Positions 24,563 to 33,855 of a DNA stretch of 57,424 bases are shown here, in pieces. The notes beneath the pieces were generated by a model. That model saw only the letters and a program-made list of their open reading frames with translations. It was not told the origin of the DNA and did no database searches. The DNA comes from a virus. Within the stretch, counting starts at the first letter, position 1; every line of letters starts with the position of its first letter. Position numbers and translations under genes: made by a program. The stretch lies in IMG/VR virus record IMGVR_UViG_3300038825_001534, positions 1 to 57,424 of that record. One strand, written 5' to 3'.

Positions 24563-26712
24563 TATCTCATACCATCTGGTTGTACATCTGCCCTAAACGT
24601 TCCATATCTCCAACTCTGATCCGTTGATGTATTGGCAACTTTAATACTAGCAAATCTTGATCTTGCTCTAGTATCAACCTTTTCAGTTGAGCTAGTTATT
24701 GTAAAAGGTCCGAGAGGCGAGGATGCTGCAGCCTGAGAAGGGAATCTTCTTAAGTTAATTGTAATTTGTGCATCCCCTTGTAAAACTTTAAAATCTGGAA
24801 TAAATCTTCTTACACTCATAAAAAACTGGCCATCTCCGCCTTGAGATAAATCGAAATCTCCTGATTGAATAAAAGCAGGGATAGCTGTTTTAGCTCCTGC
24901 AGAATCCACCTGATTTACACCTACTTCATGAGCATAGTAAATAGTTGATCCGTTGACATTAGTTACTCCTTGTATTGTTGGAAATGTAGGAGTGCCTGTA
25001 GAAGTAAATTCAGTAGCATACGGTTTTTCATAAAGACTGGCATCTGTCCAAGTCGTTCTAGCTAAAGAACCCGTAGTCCAAGTGCCATTTTGATAATTAT
25101 AAGTTACACATCTATCAACTTGGTTACTACCACTTTTTGCATAGAACCAAGTTATTTCTTCATATAAATGATTAAGACCTGCATACACTGCTTCCCCTTG
25201 ATTAAAGTTTATACCTAAATTACTTCCAGTAGTTTTAAAAACAAAATCCTCTACTAAACAAGGTAAAGCCTTTACTGTACCATCGTAGACAAAAAAACCA
25301 CCAGACTCTCCAATCCAATAAACAGCACCATTAACATATTTAATTGAATGTTGTCCAATAGCTCCACAATTTGAACCTACCTGTCTTACTGAAAATGTAA
25401 AAGGAGGACCAACAAATTGTATTACATAAGCAGAGGTATCTGTAAGAACAAAAGTATAATCTTTACCTTTTATAGCTCCTACTATTTTAGTTCCAGAATC
25501 TAATCTAAAAGTTCCTGCTGTGTTTGTAGATGTTGCCGTGTAATCACTAATATTTTCTTGATCTGAAAATCTTATAAATAACTTATCTTGAGTGCCTGGA
25601 GTTCCTATGGTTTCTTCTGTCCCTAACATAAATAGATGTCTGTCACGATCTGAAACAAGTGACATAACAGATGCTGTAGGTGCATTCGAAATAACAGTTG
25701 CTCTTGTAGTTAAAGCGTTGGGATTAGAATTAATTGGATTCCATGAAAAGGATCTTCCATTTTTTATAGTAGCTATCAATTGCTCTCCAAAATTATCAAG
25801 TGACCAAGATGCGGGATCTATCGTCAAAGTTTGAGATAAAGAAGCTTGGCCCCAACCTGTAAAATATTCAACACCTGCTCCATCTGAATGTGCAGACCTT
25901 GTACCTGCTACATCTCTTGTAATTCCTGTTAAATCATTTGAAGAAATTCCAGTATAAGAAATAAATTCTGCTCCTACTTTTATTACTCCCGTGGTTGGAA
26001 ATCCTGCAGTAGATCCTAATGTTATCGATGTACCAGAACCCCCAGTACCAGCTGTATCATCTAAAAGAGCACCGTTCAAAGTTGAAAAAACTTGTTGGCC
26101 ACCACCCCACAAAGCTGTACCCCAACCAAATCCATAAGTTTGTGCCAAGGACCCAACTTTTTCATAAGGATTAACAACTGCAGAACCACTATTATTTACA
26201 GTTGTGCCTGCTGCTGATGCCATTGTAATTGTAAAATCATCACTACTAGGAACAGAAATAACTTCAAAAGTATTTGTTTCAAAATCTGAAGCTACGTATC
26301 CAGCTCCTGATGGTGGTGTGACTGAAGTAAATGTAAATAGGTCTCCAGCTTCTAGACCATGAGCTGCTTTGTTTACAGTTACAGTAGCTGAAGTATTCAC
26401 GGTATCAAACGTGCAACCTGTTATCGCTGTTGCTAAAGGTGTAATGTCATAAAATGCACCTTCGTAATAAATAACTAAAACTCTATTAGTCCCAATAGCA
26501 GCGTACCTTCTTCCATCTAAATCTGCCCAAACAAATTGTTCTCTAGCTGCACCGACTAAAGTGTTTGATAAGATTTGTTCCCAACCACCTATTTTTTCTG
26601 GTAGACCATATCTAAATCTAACAAAATCTCCATCAGTCCACTGGCCCTCTGCACCAGTCTCTGTGACTTGTTTATTAAAACCTGGTTGTATTTGTACATT
26701 TGTTAAAGGCAT
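24562..26712 (-). CDS. DNA stabilisation / tail nozzle protein, 716 aa
   Basis: A long beta-rich protein. The start MPLTNVQIQPGFNKQVTETG, followed by GQWTDGDFVRFRYGLPEKIG, is the typical opening of phage stabilisation (P22 gp10-like) or T7 gp12-like nozzle proteins. The repeated blocks VYWIGESGGFFVYDG and WSLDNFGEQLIATIKNG suggest a beta-propeller. It would form the end of the short tail and retain packaged DNA. It has its own promoter. A Gly/Ser/Thr-rich insert lies at about 95-180. Confidence 0.82.
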   Translation of the reverse strand: MPLTNVQIQPGFNKQVTETGAEGQWTDGDFVRFRYGLPEKIGGWEQILSNTLVGAAREQFVWADLDGRRYAAIGTNRVLVIYYEGAFYDITPLATAITGCTFDTVNTSATVTVNKAAHGLEAGDLFTFTSVTPPSGAGYVASDFETNTFEVISVPSSDDFTITMASAAGTTVNNSGSAVVNPYEKVGSLAQTYGFGWGTALWGGGQQVFSTLNGALLDDTAGTGGSGTSITLGSTAGFPTTGVIKVGAEFISYTGISSNDLTGITRDVAGTRSAHSDGAGVEYFTGWGQASLSQTLTIDPASWSLDNFGEQLIATIKNGRSFSWNPINSNPNALTTRATVISNAPTASVMSLVSDRDRHLFMLGTEETIGTPGTQDKLFIRFSDQENISDYTATSTNTAGTFRLDSGTKIVGAIKGKDYTFVLTDTSAYVIQFVGPPFTFSVRQVGSNCGAIGQHSIKYVNGAVYWIGESGGFFVYDGTVKALPCLVEDFVFKTTGSNLGINFNQGEAVYAGLNHLYEEITWFYAKSGSNQVDRCVTYNYQNGTWTTGSLARTTWTDASLYEKPYATEFTSTGTPTFPTIQGVTNVNGSTIYYAHEVGVNQVDSAGAKTAIPAFIQSGDFDLSQGGDGQFFMSVRRFIPDFKVLQGDAQITINLRRFPSQAAASSPLGPFTITSSTEKVDTRARSRFASIKVANTSTDQSWRYGTFRADVQPDGMR

Positions 26713-26718
26713 ATGAGC

Positions 26719-26747
26719 ATTATACCTTAAATAGCTTATCTTTTAAA
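26719..26747 (-). promoter_or_regulatory. sigma70-like promoter for the stabilisation protein
   Basis: On the minus strand TTTAAA (26742-26747) and a perfect TATAAT (26719-26724, extended by GG) are spaced by 17 bases. The -10 box is only 6 nt from the ATG at 26712, so transcripts from it would have little or no leader. The -35 match is weak (four of six). Confidence 0.5.
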
Positions 26748-26985
26748 CCTTGTCTTTGTTAGGACTTTCCATAGTTTTTACCGTTTCTGTGGAGGTAGTA
26801 AGATTGTTAAAAGTAGGATCTGATATTTTATTAAATTCCATAACAATTTTTACAAGATTGTTTCCAAAATGTTTTAAAAACTCTGGAGACAAATAAAGAG
26901 ATTTATTTTTTTGAATAATTTGACATTCCTTTTCTGTAAACACTATTTCACAAGAACCATCTTTTTGACTTTGTTTAAATTCCAT
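26743..26985 (-). CDS. hypothetical protein, 80 aa
   Basis: The protein starts MEFKQSQKDGSCEIVFTEKE and contains LYLSPEFLKHFGNNLVKIVMEFN, a pattern I recognise from small proteins near tail genes of marine phages. I chose the ATG at 26985 because it overlaps the upstream stop as TAATG; the longer version would begin at TTG. Function unknown. Confidence 0.6.
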   Translation of the reverse strand: MEFKQSQKDGSCEIVFTEKECQIIQKNKSLYLSPEFLKHFGNNLVKIVMEFNKISDPTFNNLTTSTETVKTMESPNKDKV

Positions 26986-27533
26986 TATTTTTCTAATCCC
27001 CAAAATTTTCTCTTATCTAGATGATAATCTTTATTTTGTCCATTAGAATCTACATAGTGCATAAAAATTTGCATTTGATAATCACCAAAAAATTCTTCTC
27101 TCCAATGATTTACTTCACAACCTAAATAAACTGCACCATCTCCAGGATCTAAATCTATAGGAGTTCCGTCCATAAAAATAGGCCACTTTGTTCCATCACT
27201 AGATATGTTTAAAGTAACACTTATTTCACACGATGGTCTATCGGTATGTTTTTCAAGAGTTGCAAATTTAGTATACATTCTCCAAAAAGCATAGGAAGGT
27301 AATAAAGATTTATTTGTTTCTTTTTCAATAATATTTTTTTTCTTCAACATTAACGCTTCTACTATTGGATCACCGTAAAAATATGTATCACCATTATTAC
27401 TTTGTTTTAGATCAAAATTTTTAAAATTTATTCTGTGTTTTATTTCTCCATAAATTCCTAATAAATCTATTTCATCTTTAGTTAATAAATTTTTAATAAT
27501 TTTAAATTTAAAATCTTTTCCTATACTGCCCAT
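26985..27533 (-). CDS. 2OG-Fe(II) oxygenase-like protein, 182 aa
   Basis: TLEKHTDRPSCEISVTLNI at about 92-110 contains a textbook HxD (His96, Asp98), followed by a beta strand. DPGDGAVYLGCEVNHWREEF at about 129-148 gives the distal His143 and a possible basic 2OG ligand. A cis-acting role on tail proteins is suggested by its place between the stabilisation protein and tail fibre genes. It overlaps the next oxygenase gene by 13 nt. Confidence 0.75.
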   Translation of the reverse strand: MGSIGKDFKFKIIKNLLTKDEIDLLGIYGEIKHRINFKNFDLKQSNNGDTYFYGDPIVEALMLKKKNIIEKETNKSLLPSYAFWRMYTKFATLEKHTDRPSCEISVTLNISSDGTKWPIFMDGTPIDLDPGDGAVYLGCEVNHWREEFFGDYQMQIFMHYVDSNGQNKDYHLDKRKFWGLEK

Positions 27534-28117
27534 GATACAACAGAATACCTTTCTCCTTTAGTTACTGGTTTTACACTATGAGGATATAAAAAATTACTAG
27601 GCCAAACTATCATAGTATTTTTTTGTTTATTAATTGTATATTCTTTATCAAAATCTGGATATTTAAAAACTAAATCTCCCCCTTCGTAATCATCATTTAT
27701 TAAAAAAATGCAACTGTACGTTCTTGGTATTGTTGCATGAGAATCAGTATGAAACTTATAATGACCTCCTAAATTATATTTTAATATTTGTATTTCGCAA
27801 ATTTCAAAACTATGATGATTCTGAAAATTAGTTAAGTATTTCTCAATTGCTTTTACAAAAGTATTTTGTAAAAAATTAGCCCAATGTACCTCTGTTAAAC
27901 TTTTAGATTCTAAATTTTTTAAATGCCAAACTTGTGTTTGTCTTATTTTTTTATCTTCTACAAAATTTTTTCCGTTATGAATAATAGTTGCTTGTTCAAA
28001 TTTTTTAGTATTTTTACAAATTTTGTGTAAATTTTTAAAAATATCATTTGGTAAAAAATTATGAAAAATTTTAACATAATCTTCTAATTTTTTTACTTCC
28101 ATTTTTTTACATTCCAA
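27521..28117 (-). CDS. prolyl-4-hydroxylase-like 2OG-Fe(II) oxygenase
   Basis: A 198-aa protein. GGHYKFHTDSHATIPRTYSC at about 117-136 carries HTD (His123, Asp125). FLINDDYEGGDLVFKYP is the conserved EGG...F strand, and PSNFLYPHSVKPVTKGERYS carries the distal His180 and a basic 2OG ligand (Lys187 or Arg190). This is the canonical P4H domain, also found in cyanophages and other marine phages. It lies in tandem with another oxygenase just downstream of the tail-fibre genes. Confidence 0.88.
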   Translation of the reverse strand: MECKKMEVKKLEDYVKIFHNFLPNDIFKNLHKICKNTKKFEQATIIHNGKNFVEDKKIRQTQVWHLKNLESKSLTEVHWANFLQNTFVKAIEKYLTNFQNHHSFEICEIQILKYNLGGHYKFHTDSHATIPRTYSCIFLINDDYEGGDLVFKYPDFDKEYTINKQKNTMIVWPSNFLYPHSVKPVTKGERYSVVSWAV

Positions 28118-28839
28118 TATTTTTTTTTATAATTATCTATTAAAAATTTAAAATAAGAGAAATATCTTTTTGAAAGTCTTTTTTTGATTTCGGATATCTT
28201 CATTTTCCATTCTTCTCTTTTAAAAGGAATTACTTGTACATAAGGTGTACCATATTTTATAGTTGTTTCTAATGAATCATATTTATCCCCATTAACAATA
28301 AAAGGAAAATTAACTTCCAATGTATATTGATCAGTATCAACTATACCTGGTATTATAGAGAATCTATCATCATTATTATTTAATGGAGGTAAAAAAAGTG
28401 TAGAATAACCTGGAGGTGTTATAATTGTCCAAGGATTCATTATTTTATGCACTTTTAGATTTTTATTTTTTTCCACAAGGGGACATTTACCCAATTGTTC
28501 TACTGGATGAAAACTTTTCTCTACATCAAAATTTAAATTCATACTAACTTGATATGTTGGCTCAAAACATTCTGATGCAGATGATATATATTCAGTTACT
28601 TTTTCACCATCTTTATTTATATTATGTCTTATATGATAATCTACTGGCATTTTTAGTAAATAGCCAGTGGTTAAAGTATCCAAAAAAGGCATACAACCTT
28701 TTATGGTTTTATTATTAACTTTATGTGATAATTCTTTGAACCAATTTGGTATGTTTGTTTTTATAGGAACAGGTAAATTATCTTTTTGATTTTCTATTAA
28801 ATCTTTACTAGCCTTGAATTCAATAATGTTTGAGAACAT
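28093..28839 (-). CDS. DUF6065-like protein, 248 aa
   Basis: The protein has IPNWFKEL, then TIKGCMPFLDTLTTGYLLKM, then MNPWTIITPPGYSTLFLPPL, then IPGIVDTDQYTLEVNFPFIV. I associate this series with a phage and cyanobacterial family (DUF6065, from memory) found beside 2OG oxygenases. A beta-barrel fold is likely. Function is unknown; partnership with the adjacent oxygenases is inferred from repeated neighbourhood. Confidence 0.65.
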   Translation of the reverse strand: MFSNIIEFKASKDLIENQKDNLPVPIKTNIPNWFKELSHKVNNKTIKGCMPFLDTLTTGYLLKMPVDYHIRHNINKDGEKVTEYISSASECFEPTYQVSMNLNFDVEKSFHPVEQLGKCPLVEKNKNLKVHKIMNPWTIITPPGYSTLFLPPLNNNDDRFSIIPGIVDTDQYTLEVNFPFIVNGDKYDSLETTIKYGTPYVQVIPFKREEWKMKISEIKKRLSKRYFSYFKFLIDNYKKKYWNVKKWK

Positions 28840-28857
28840 TACCTCTTTTAAATTAAA

Positions 28858-29304
28858 TTATGGAAGTTGTAAAGGGTTTATAAAAGATATTGAGTTATCC
28901 TCACAATACTCTTCCCATGTTTTATTTAAAGGATAAGTAAGAGAGTTATAATCTAAGTTATTTAAATAATTTAAATAATTTTCACTTACTGAGTAAAGAG
29001 ATTTTGACGTATTTGAGGGATTTAAAAATTCTTTAATTAATTTTTTTATTCCTTCGTGATAACCTTTTAAAAAATCTATATGCTCCTCTGTTGTTCCTTG
29101 TGTTGGACTAAAAGGAATATCTTCTAGACTCACTTCACCTCCAGACAAACTTGTCATAACTTTATTTAATTTAATTTTAGAAAATTGTTCATCTGTAATT
29201 TCTTTTATTGTATAGGCTGACTCATCAACATTTAATTGATTTTTTTCAGTCGTATTAGAAGCTATTCTGTACAAATTATCATGCATAAATATTGCGAAAG
29301 CCAT
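28858..29304 (-). CDS. putative tail-fibre accessory/chaperone, 148 aa
   Basis: It lies 2 nt after the glycine-rich tail fibre. The first part (MAFAIFMHDNLYRIASNTTE) is a beta-rich start repeated in several marine phages, and the last part (NKTWEEYCEDNSISF) is helical. In many phages the gene directly downstream of a fibre encodes its assembly chaperone, and I infer that role here. No known fold is obvious. Confidence 0.5.
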   Translation of the reverse strand: MAFAIFMHDNLYRIASNTTEKNQLNVDESAYTIKEITDEQFSKIKLNKVMTSLSGGEVSLEDIPFSPTQGTTEEHIDFLKGYHEGIKKLIKEFLNPSNTSKSLYSVSENYLNYLNNLDYNSLTYPLNKTWEEYCEDNSISFINPLQLP

Positions 29305-29306
29305 TT

Positions 29307-30545
29307 TTATTGTCCTCCATCATCATAAAATACAATGTATCCACCAGACCCAGTACTACCATTACCAGGATTTGTGCCATTACCTGCAGCTCCGCTACCA
29401 CCTGCTCCGACACCAGATTGACCATGTAAAAAATTTGCAAAAGTTAATGAAACGCCTCCTGGTTCTGTTCCTCTTGCACCAGTGGTTCCGTTAGAGTTAC
29501 CAGCTACACCATTTCCTCCGCCACCGCCATTTGCAGTTGCAAGACCAGTTATGGTAGTAGCACCTCCAGCGTTACCTGCTCCTCCAGGGGGATTAGAGTT
29601 TTGTCCAACTCCTCCAGTTCCACCTCCGCCTATAGAGTAAGCGTAAGCTGTTGAAGCAGTTACTGATCCATTAAAAAAACCAAAAGATCCTCTTCCTCCA
29701 GTTCCACCACTTAAATTCGCAGTCCTACGAGAACCTCCTCCGCCACCGCCTCCGCCATAAACGAAAGCGTAGAATTTTGAAGCATTAGCAGGAGTAGTTA
29801 TGTTACCACTGCTTGGACCTTGAGATGCATTGATAAGTCTAGGAAAATAAGATCCGTCCCCTCCAGCACCTGACGATGCTGCCGTTAATCTTCCTTGAGC
29901 ATCAACAGTAATATTTGCAGTCGTATAACTTCCAGCACTTACAGAAGTGTCAGCTAATTTATCTGCGCTAACAGCATCATCAGCGATCATATCAGTTTGA
30001 ACTTGTACTTCACCAATAGTTCCAGCACTTACGGCTCCTAAAACTCTGTTCGCAGTTGAAGTGTCTTGCATTTTTGCATAAGTCACAGCGTCATCTGCAA
30101 TTTGTGCAGTTCCAATAGTGCCACCTAAAGTATCTAGTGATACTTCAGTTAAATTTGTACCATCTGAATAAGCAGCATAAATTTTTGCAGCGTCTAAAGT
30201 AAAACCTGAGCCCGATGCAGTTTTGATTGTTAAATTTTCTGGATTAGTTAAACCCGTTGCATCAAAAATATAAAATTTTTCTATTGAATCTGGAATAGTA
30301 CAAATGGTGCTCGCTGCAATCGTTGCAGTTGCGAATTTAACAACCATATTTCTTGCATTTGATAAAGTTGCATCACTCATTGCGAGAGCAAGAGTACTAC
30401 CACTATTTAAAGTTACTTGTTCGAATCCTGCTATTGCTTGTTGAATTAATTTTAAATTTTGATTTGTTTTATCTCCCCATGTACCAGCATTTTCACCGGT
30501 TACCATAAGTTCGAGTTTCAAATCACTTGAGTAACTAGATGTCAT
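29307..30545 (-). CDS. tail fibre with glycine-rich receptor-binding tip
   Basis: A 412-aa protein. The N-terminus (SSDLKLELMVTGENAGTWGD and following) is the tail-attachment pattern common in pelagic phages. The middle has repeated SAGTIGEVQVQTDMIADDAV and SADKLADTSVSAGSY units that resemble triple-stranded fibre shafts. The last ~170 residues are Gly-rich blocks such as GGGGGGGSRR, SIGGGGTGGVGQ and NGGGGGNGVAG. This resembles the polyglycine sandwich of phage adhesins, so it probably contacts the host receptor. Confidence 0.8.
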   Translation of the reverse strand: MTSSYSSDLKLELMVTGENAGTWGDKTNQNLKLIQQAIAGFEQVTLNSGSTLALAMSDATLSNARNMVVKFATATIAASTICTIPDSIEKFYIFDATGLTNPENLTIKTASGSGFTLDAAKIYAAYSDGTNLTEVSLDTLGGTIGTAQIADDAVTYAKMQDTSTANRVLGAVSAGTIGEVQVQTDMIADDAVSADKLADTSVSAGSYTTANITVDAQGRLTAASSGAGGDGSYFPRLINASQGPSSGNITTPANASKFYAFVYGGGGGGGGSRRTANLSGGTGGRGSFGFFNGSVTASTAYAYSIGGGGTGGVGQNSNPPGGAGNAGGATTITGLATANGGGGGNGVAGNSNGTTGARGTEPGGVSLTFANFLHGQSGVGAGGSGAAGNGTNPGNGSTGSGGYIVFYDDGGQ

Positions 30546-30579
30546 AAAATTCTCCTAAATAATTATAATTATACATTTA

Positions 30580-31566
30580 CTATGCAGCTAAATCAACCAC
30601 TGTCCAGTTATTAGTGACTCCTAAATCTACTTCCTGCCACGCAGTAATATTAACACTTCCTACAGAAGCTGTCATCTGTATACCAGAAACGTCAATATCC
30701 GCTGTTCCAGTCGCTGTTACAGACCCAACAGAACTTGTCATAGATAAGCCAGAAACACCTATTATTTGTCCAGGTATTTCTGCGTGTTGGCCTAATGACA
30801 TTGTGGCTTGTTGACCTGTTACAGGCTCATTTGTAGATTGAACTAATGAAAAAGTGCCTAATGTAAATGTGGTTGCAATACCAGTAACATCTACAGGAGT
30901 TTTTAGACCTGCTACCGTTGAACCAATTGAGCTAGTTAAAGATCCCGCACTAGTAACGTCTACGTCTGCATTTGCGTCAAAATCTAATGTTCCTATTGTA
31001 AAATCAAGTTGATCTTCAGCTGCAAAAACAGTTATGTCTTGATCAATTTTTAATGAGAAACTTCCAAAAGTAGAAGTAAGTTGTCCTGCACTTGTAACAG
31101 AAACTGTTACATCAGTTTTACCAATAGCAGCTCCAATTGATGAAGTTAAAGCTTGTCCAGTTGCAAGTACCGAGTAAGCCTCACCCCAAGCAAGGTTACC
31201 CCAAGCTCTTCTACCCCAACCAATACCTGTTAATTGTGATTCGTCTACAGTAGCAGTGCCAATACTAAACGAAGCAGATACACTTCCTACTGGTACACCA
31301 ATTCCTATTGTAGCACTTCCTATACCTGCTGACATAGTAACAGGTCCAGGATTTTCTATTAAAACAGAAGTGCCACCAACAGTTGTACCTTGAGAAGATG
31401 TTAATTGAATACCAGTAACTTCTACTGTTGCGTTTGCAGTAATTGTTACTGATCCTTGAGATGAGGTTAAAGAATTACCTGATCCACCCCAGTCATTTGA
31501 ACTCCAAGTAGATTGACCCCAATATTCGGAGCCTGGCGACTGTACTAAAACTGTTATGTCAGCCAC
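30580..31566 (-). CDS. tail protein with repeated VTG...TSSxGS units
   Basis: A 328-aa protein made of about eight imperfect repeats of roughly 35 residues, each with a V-x-VTGIQLTSSQGS-like core (VTGIQLTSSQGT, VSGLSMTSSVGSVTATG, VSGIQMTASVGSV). The N-terminus has WGQSTWSSNDWGG and the middle GWGRRAWGNLAWGE. Such repeats occur in marine phage tail or adhesion proteins and form extended beta structure. It lies between the fibre and the 149-aa structural protein. Confidence 0.72.
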   Translation of the reverse strand: MADITVLVQSPGSEYWGQSTWSSNDWGGSGNSLTSSQGSVTITANATVEVTGIQLTSSQGTTVGGTSVLIENPGPVTMSAGIGSATIGIGVPVGSVSASFSIGTATVDESQLTGIGWGRRAWGNLAWGEAYSVLATGQALTSSIGAAIGKTDVTVSVTSAGQLTSTFGSFSLKIDQDITVFAAEDQLDFTIGTLDFDANADVDVTSAGSLTSSIGSTVAGLKTPVDVTGIATTFTLGTFSLVQSTNEPVTGQQATMSLGQHAEIPGQIIGVSGLSMTSSVGSVTATGTADIDVSGIQMTASVGSVNITAWQEVDLGVTNNWTVVDLAA

Positions 31567-31583
31567 AAGGCTCCTCCTTTAAA

Positions 31584-32033
31584 TTAAGCTAATCTCAATA
31601 TAGCAGCCGATGTTGTGAACGCAGGAAACTGTATTGTGAAAGTTCCAGATGTTGCAGTTTTGTCACCACCAAAATCTAAAACAGCTACAGCATCAGTTGT
31701 GCTTGAACCACCATCAGTTGTCGTGTTGTAAATTAATGCACCTCTTGCAGTAAGTGTTACACCTACAAAAGATAAGTCAGCAAAATCAGTAATCGCTACT
31801 GATGATGAAACTTTTACACCTTGATTTACTAAAGCTTTACCACCAGCTGAATAACCTCCAGTTGGAGATGAAACTTCTTGTGAAGTTGTATAGTTTTCAG
31901 TTGATTTTCCTAAAGTTGCTGAGTTTGTGTACATCGCTAACTTATAAGTGTCAGATGATGTATCAAAGTCATGTTTTGCTTGTAGTAATTCTTTTTTAAA
32001 AGAATCACAAATTGCGTTTGTTGTTATAGCCAT
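31584..32033 (-). CDS. virion structural protein, 149 aa
   Basis: The protein begins MAITTNAICDSFKKELLQAK and contains GYSAGGKALVNQGVKVSSSV, then FADLSFVGVTLTARGALIYN and AVLDFGGDKTATSGTFTIQF. This series recurs as a short beta-rich tail or head protein in marine phages. No catalytic residues. Its role in the virion is inferred from family recall and from its position among tail genes. Confidence 0.7.
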   Translation of the reverse strand: MAITTNAICDSFKKELLQAKHDFDTSSDTYKLAMYTNSATLGKSTENYTTSQEVSSPTGGYSAGGKALVNQGVKVSSSVAITDFADLSFVGVTLTARGALIYNTTTDGGSSTTDAVAVLDFGGDKTATSGTFTIQFPAFTTSAAILRLA

Positions 32034-32051
32034 AATTATTCTCCTTTAAAT

Positions 32052-32705
32052 TTATGGACTTGGAGAATCTACTTTTATTCTTGGAACACCATCAGTATAT
32101 TCCCCTCGTCTTCTTCTACCCATTTGTTGTAGGGCAAAATTTTGTATCTCTTCATTATACTTCGAATTGTATAGGTTGTATAGGTTATCAGGACCTTTTA
32201 AAAATCTAAAAGCTTCTGCTAACACTCCATGTAAAAGCATGGACTCCTGATAAGTAGACAAGAATGTATTATTACTTGAGGTAAAATTTGGTGGGTCTTT
32301 AATATAGTTTATTTGAACAGTGTCAGCTGCAGCAGGTACAGGTGCTACAAGAATATTAAAATCGTCATAATTAGCATAATATTTTGGTGTCCCTTGTCGA
32401 CCTGTTCCGTTAAATTCAGATATAAAACTAGTATCTCTTTTTTCTAAAAAGAGCCTATTGCCACTAGAATCTATATGTTCAATCGATCTTAATATAAGAA
32501 CATCAGATGGTAAAGTTACAGCTCTATTACCTGCTGTAAAATTTGATGTAGCATATTTCCTTAAATCATCATAATCAACTTTACCGGCAACATCTAATTC
32601 TACTGATCTTATAAAATCCTCTATAATTGCGTCAGTTAAAACATTACTATCAACCTCAGTATAGTTTCTGACTTGTGTTAAAAAAGCTGAATGTGTTATT
32701 GCCAT
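32052..32705 (-). CDS. head-tail adaptor/tail tubular protein, 217 aa
   Basis: The protein is of the phage adaptor type (T7 gp11 / P22 gp4 position). MAITHSAFLTQVRNYTEV, then a helical bundle, then LPSDVLILRSIEHIDSSGNR, and APVPAAADTVQINYIKDPPN form the usual helix-sheet order. It would bind beneath the portal and carry the tail nozzle. A related adaptor is encoded at 33154-33849, so two rings of this fold may stack. Confidence 0.7.
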   Translation of the reverse strand: MAITHSAFLTQVRNYTEVDSNVLTDAIIEDFIRSVELDVAGKVDYDDLRKYATSNFTAGNRAVTLPSDVLILRSIEHIDSSGNRLFLEKRDTSFISEFNGTGRQGTPKYYANYDDFNILVAPVPAAADTVQINYIKDPPNFTSSNNTFLSTYQESMLLHGVLAEAFRFLKGPDNLYNLYNSKYNEEIQNFALQQMGRRRRGEYTDGVPRIKVDSPSP

Positions 32706-33154
32706 TATGTAATACTAACTCCTACTCTACCTATATTTGTATTTAACTCTCTTCTTCTGTTTTGCAATGAAGGATCTTCTGGAACCATACTATGAATTGT
32801 TGTTGTAATTCCGTTAGTAGTAACTTCAAACTCTTGTGTCTTGAATGCAAACTGTCCAGGTAAACTTAAATTAGCTACACCCACTCTTGTTCCTCCTGAG
32901 TCAGATATTGTTTGATCTGCAGTAGGATCATTAATAAATTCTTGAGTTGGTTGTTGAAATTTCATAACTCTTGGATTTCTTAATGCTATCGGATCTGCTT
33001 TATGATAAGGTGGATCTAATTGTGGATGTTTAGGCTCAAACTCAGATATATGCACTAAAGAACCATTCCATTCTTTTACCATTTCAGTATATGGAAATTC
33101 CATTCCTGATCTGTCAGATATTGCTTTTGATCTTTTTCCTCTTGCGTAAGGCAT
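32705..33154 (-). CDS. conserved virion protein (MPYARGKRSKAISDRSG), 149 aa
   Basis: The start YARGKRSKAISDRSGMEFPY, followed by EWNGSLVHISEFEPKHPQL, is shared by small proteins between the two adaptor genes of many marine phages. The middle is proline-rich, and TNGITTTIHSMVPEDPSLQN ends it. Probably a head-to-tail joining component. It overlaps both neighbours by one base. Confidence 0.68.
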   Translation of the reverse strand: MPYARGKRSKAISDRSGMEFPYTEMVKEWNGSLVHISEFEPKHPQLDPPYHKADPIALRNPRVMKFQQPTQEFINDPTADQTISDSGGTRVGVANLSLPGQFAFKTQEFEVTTNGITTTIHSMVPEDPSLQNRRRELNTNIGRVGVSIT

Positions 33155-33849
33155 TATACACCATCTCCAAAATATGTTTGAGGAGATATGTATACAGATG
33201 CTCTTTGACCATCTTCATTTAATGCTCTTAATAATTCATCCTCATAAAGTTGTTTTAATAATTGTATTCTATCAGGAGATTTTTTTTGTGATAAATAATA
33301 AGCCAGACCTGAACACATACATGGTAAAAATCTATATACAACATCAGCTTGGTTTGAATATATACCAGCATCTTGAATTCTATCTATTGTATAGAATTTT
33401 AAAGTAGTAAAAGTAGATGCATCAGGTGCTAAATATAAAAAAATTTGAGGTGTGGTTTGCCTATCAACAAAATACTGAGAGGGTTGACCAGTTTCTAATT
33501 TGTTTGGAAGAGCTGCATATGCAGATCTATCTATTTTTGTTAAAGCAATATCTTGAGTGCTAGAACTATCAGATGCTGCTGCTGTCGTTGAAATATAAGC
33601 TTCTAAAACATCATTTACACTTTGATTTACTGCATACTGTGCGGTCCCTGCTGTTAATGCTACTTCATTTAAAGAAACTTTCCAAAGGTGTATTCCTCTA
33701 TTGCCCCATTCTGAAAATAAAAGATTTAAACTTCTTCTTGCACTTCTTAAGTCATAACCACTATTAGTCCGAACCCCACACCTTTCGTAGGCTTCTTCAA
33801 TAATATCATCGATATCTAAATCGAATGCTGAGGTTCCTGACGTTGCCAT
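33154..33849 (-). CDS. head-tail adaptor (P22 gp4-like), 231 aa
   Basis: DIIEEAYERCGVRTNSGYDL followed by RSARRSLNLLFSEWGNRGIH is the helical opening of phage adaptor proteins. The beta section PSQYFVDRQTTPQIFLYLAP and the helical end with SPDRIQLLKQLYEDELLRAL complete it. It should attach to the portal ring before the tail is added. It is the first gene of the adaptor trio on the minus strand. Confidence 0.78.
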   Translation of the reverse strand: MATSGTSAFDLDIDDIIEEAYERCGVRTNSGYDLRSARRSLNLLFSEWGNRGIHLWKVSLNEVALTAGTAQYAVNQSVNDVLEAYISTTAAASDSSSTQDIALTKIDRSAYAALPNKLETGQPSQYFVDRQTTPQIFLYLAPDASTFTTLKFYTIDRIQDAGIYSNQADVVYRFLPCMCSGLAYYLSQKKSPDRIQLLKQLYEDELLRALNEDGQRASVYISPQTYFGDGV

Positions 33850-33855
33850 AATTCA

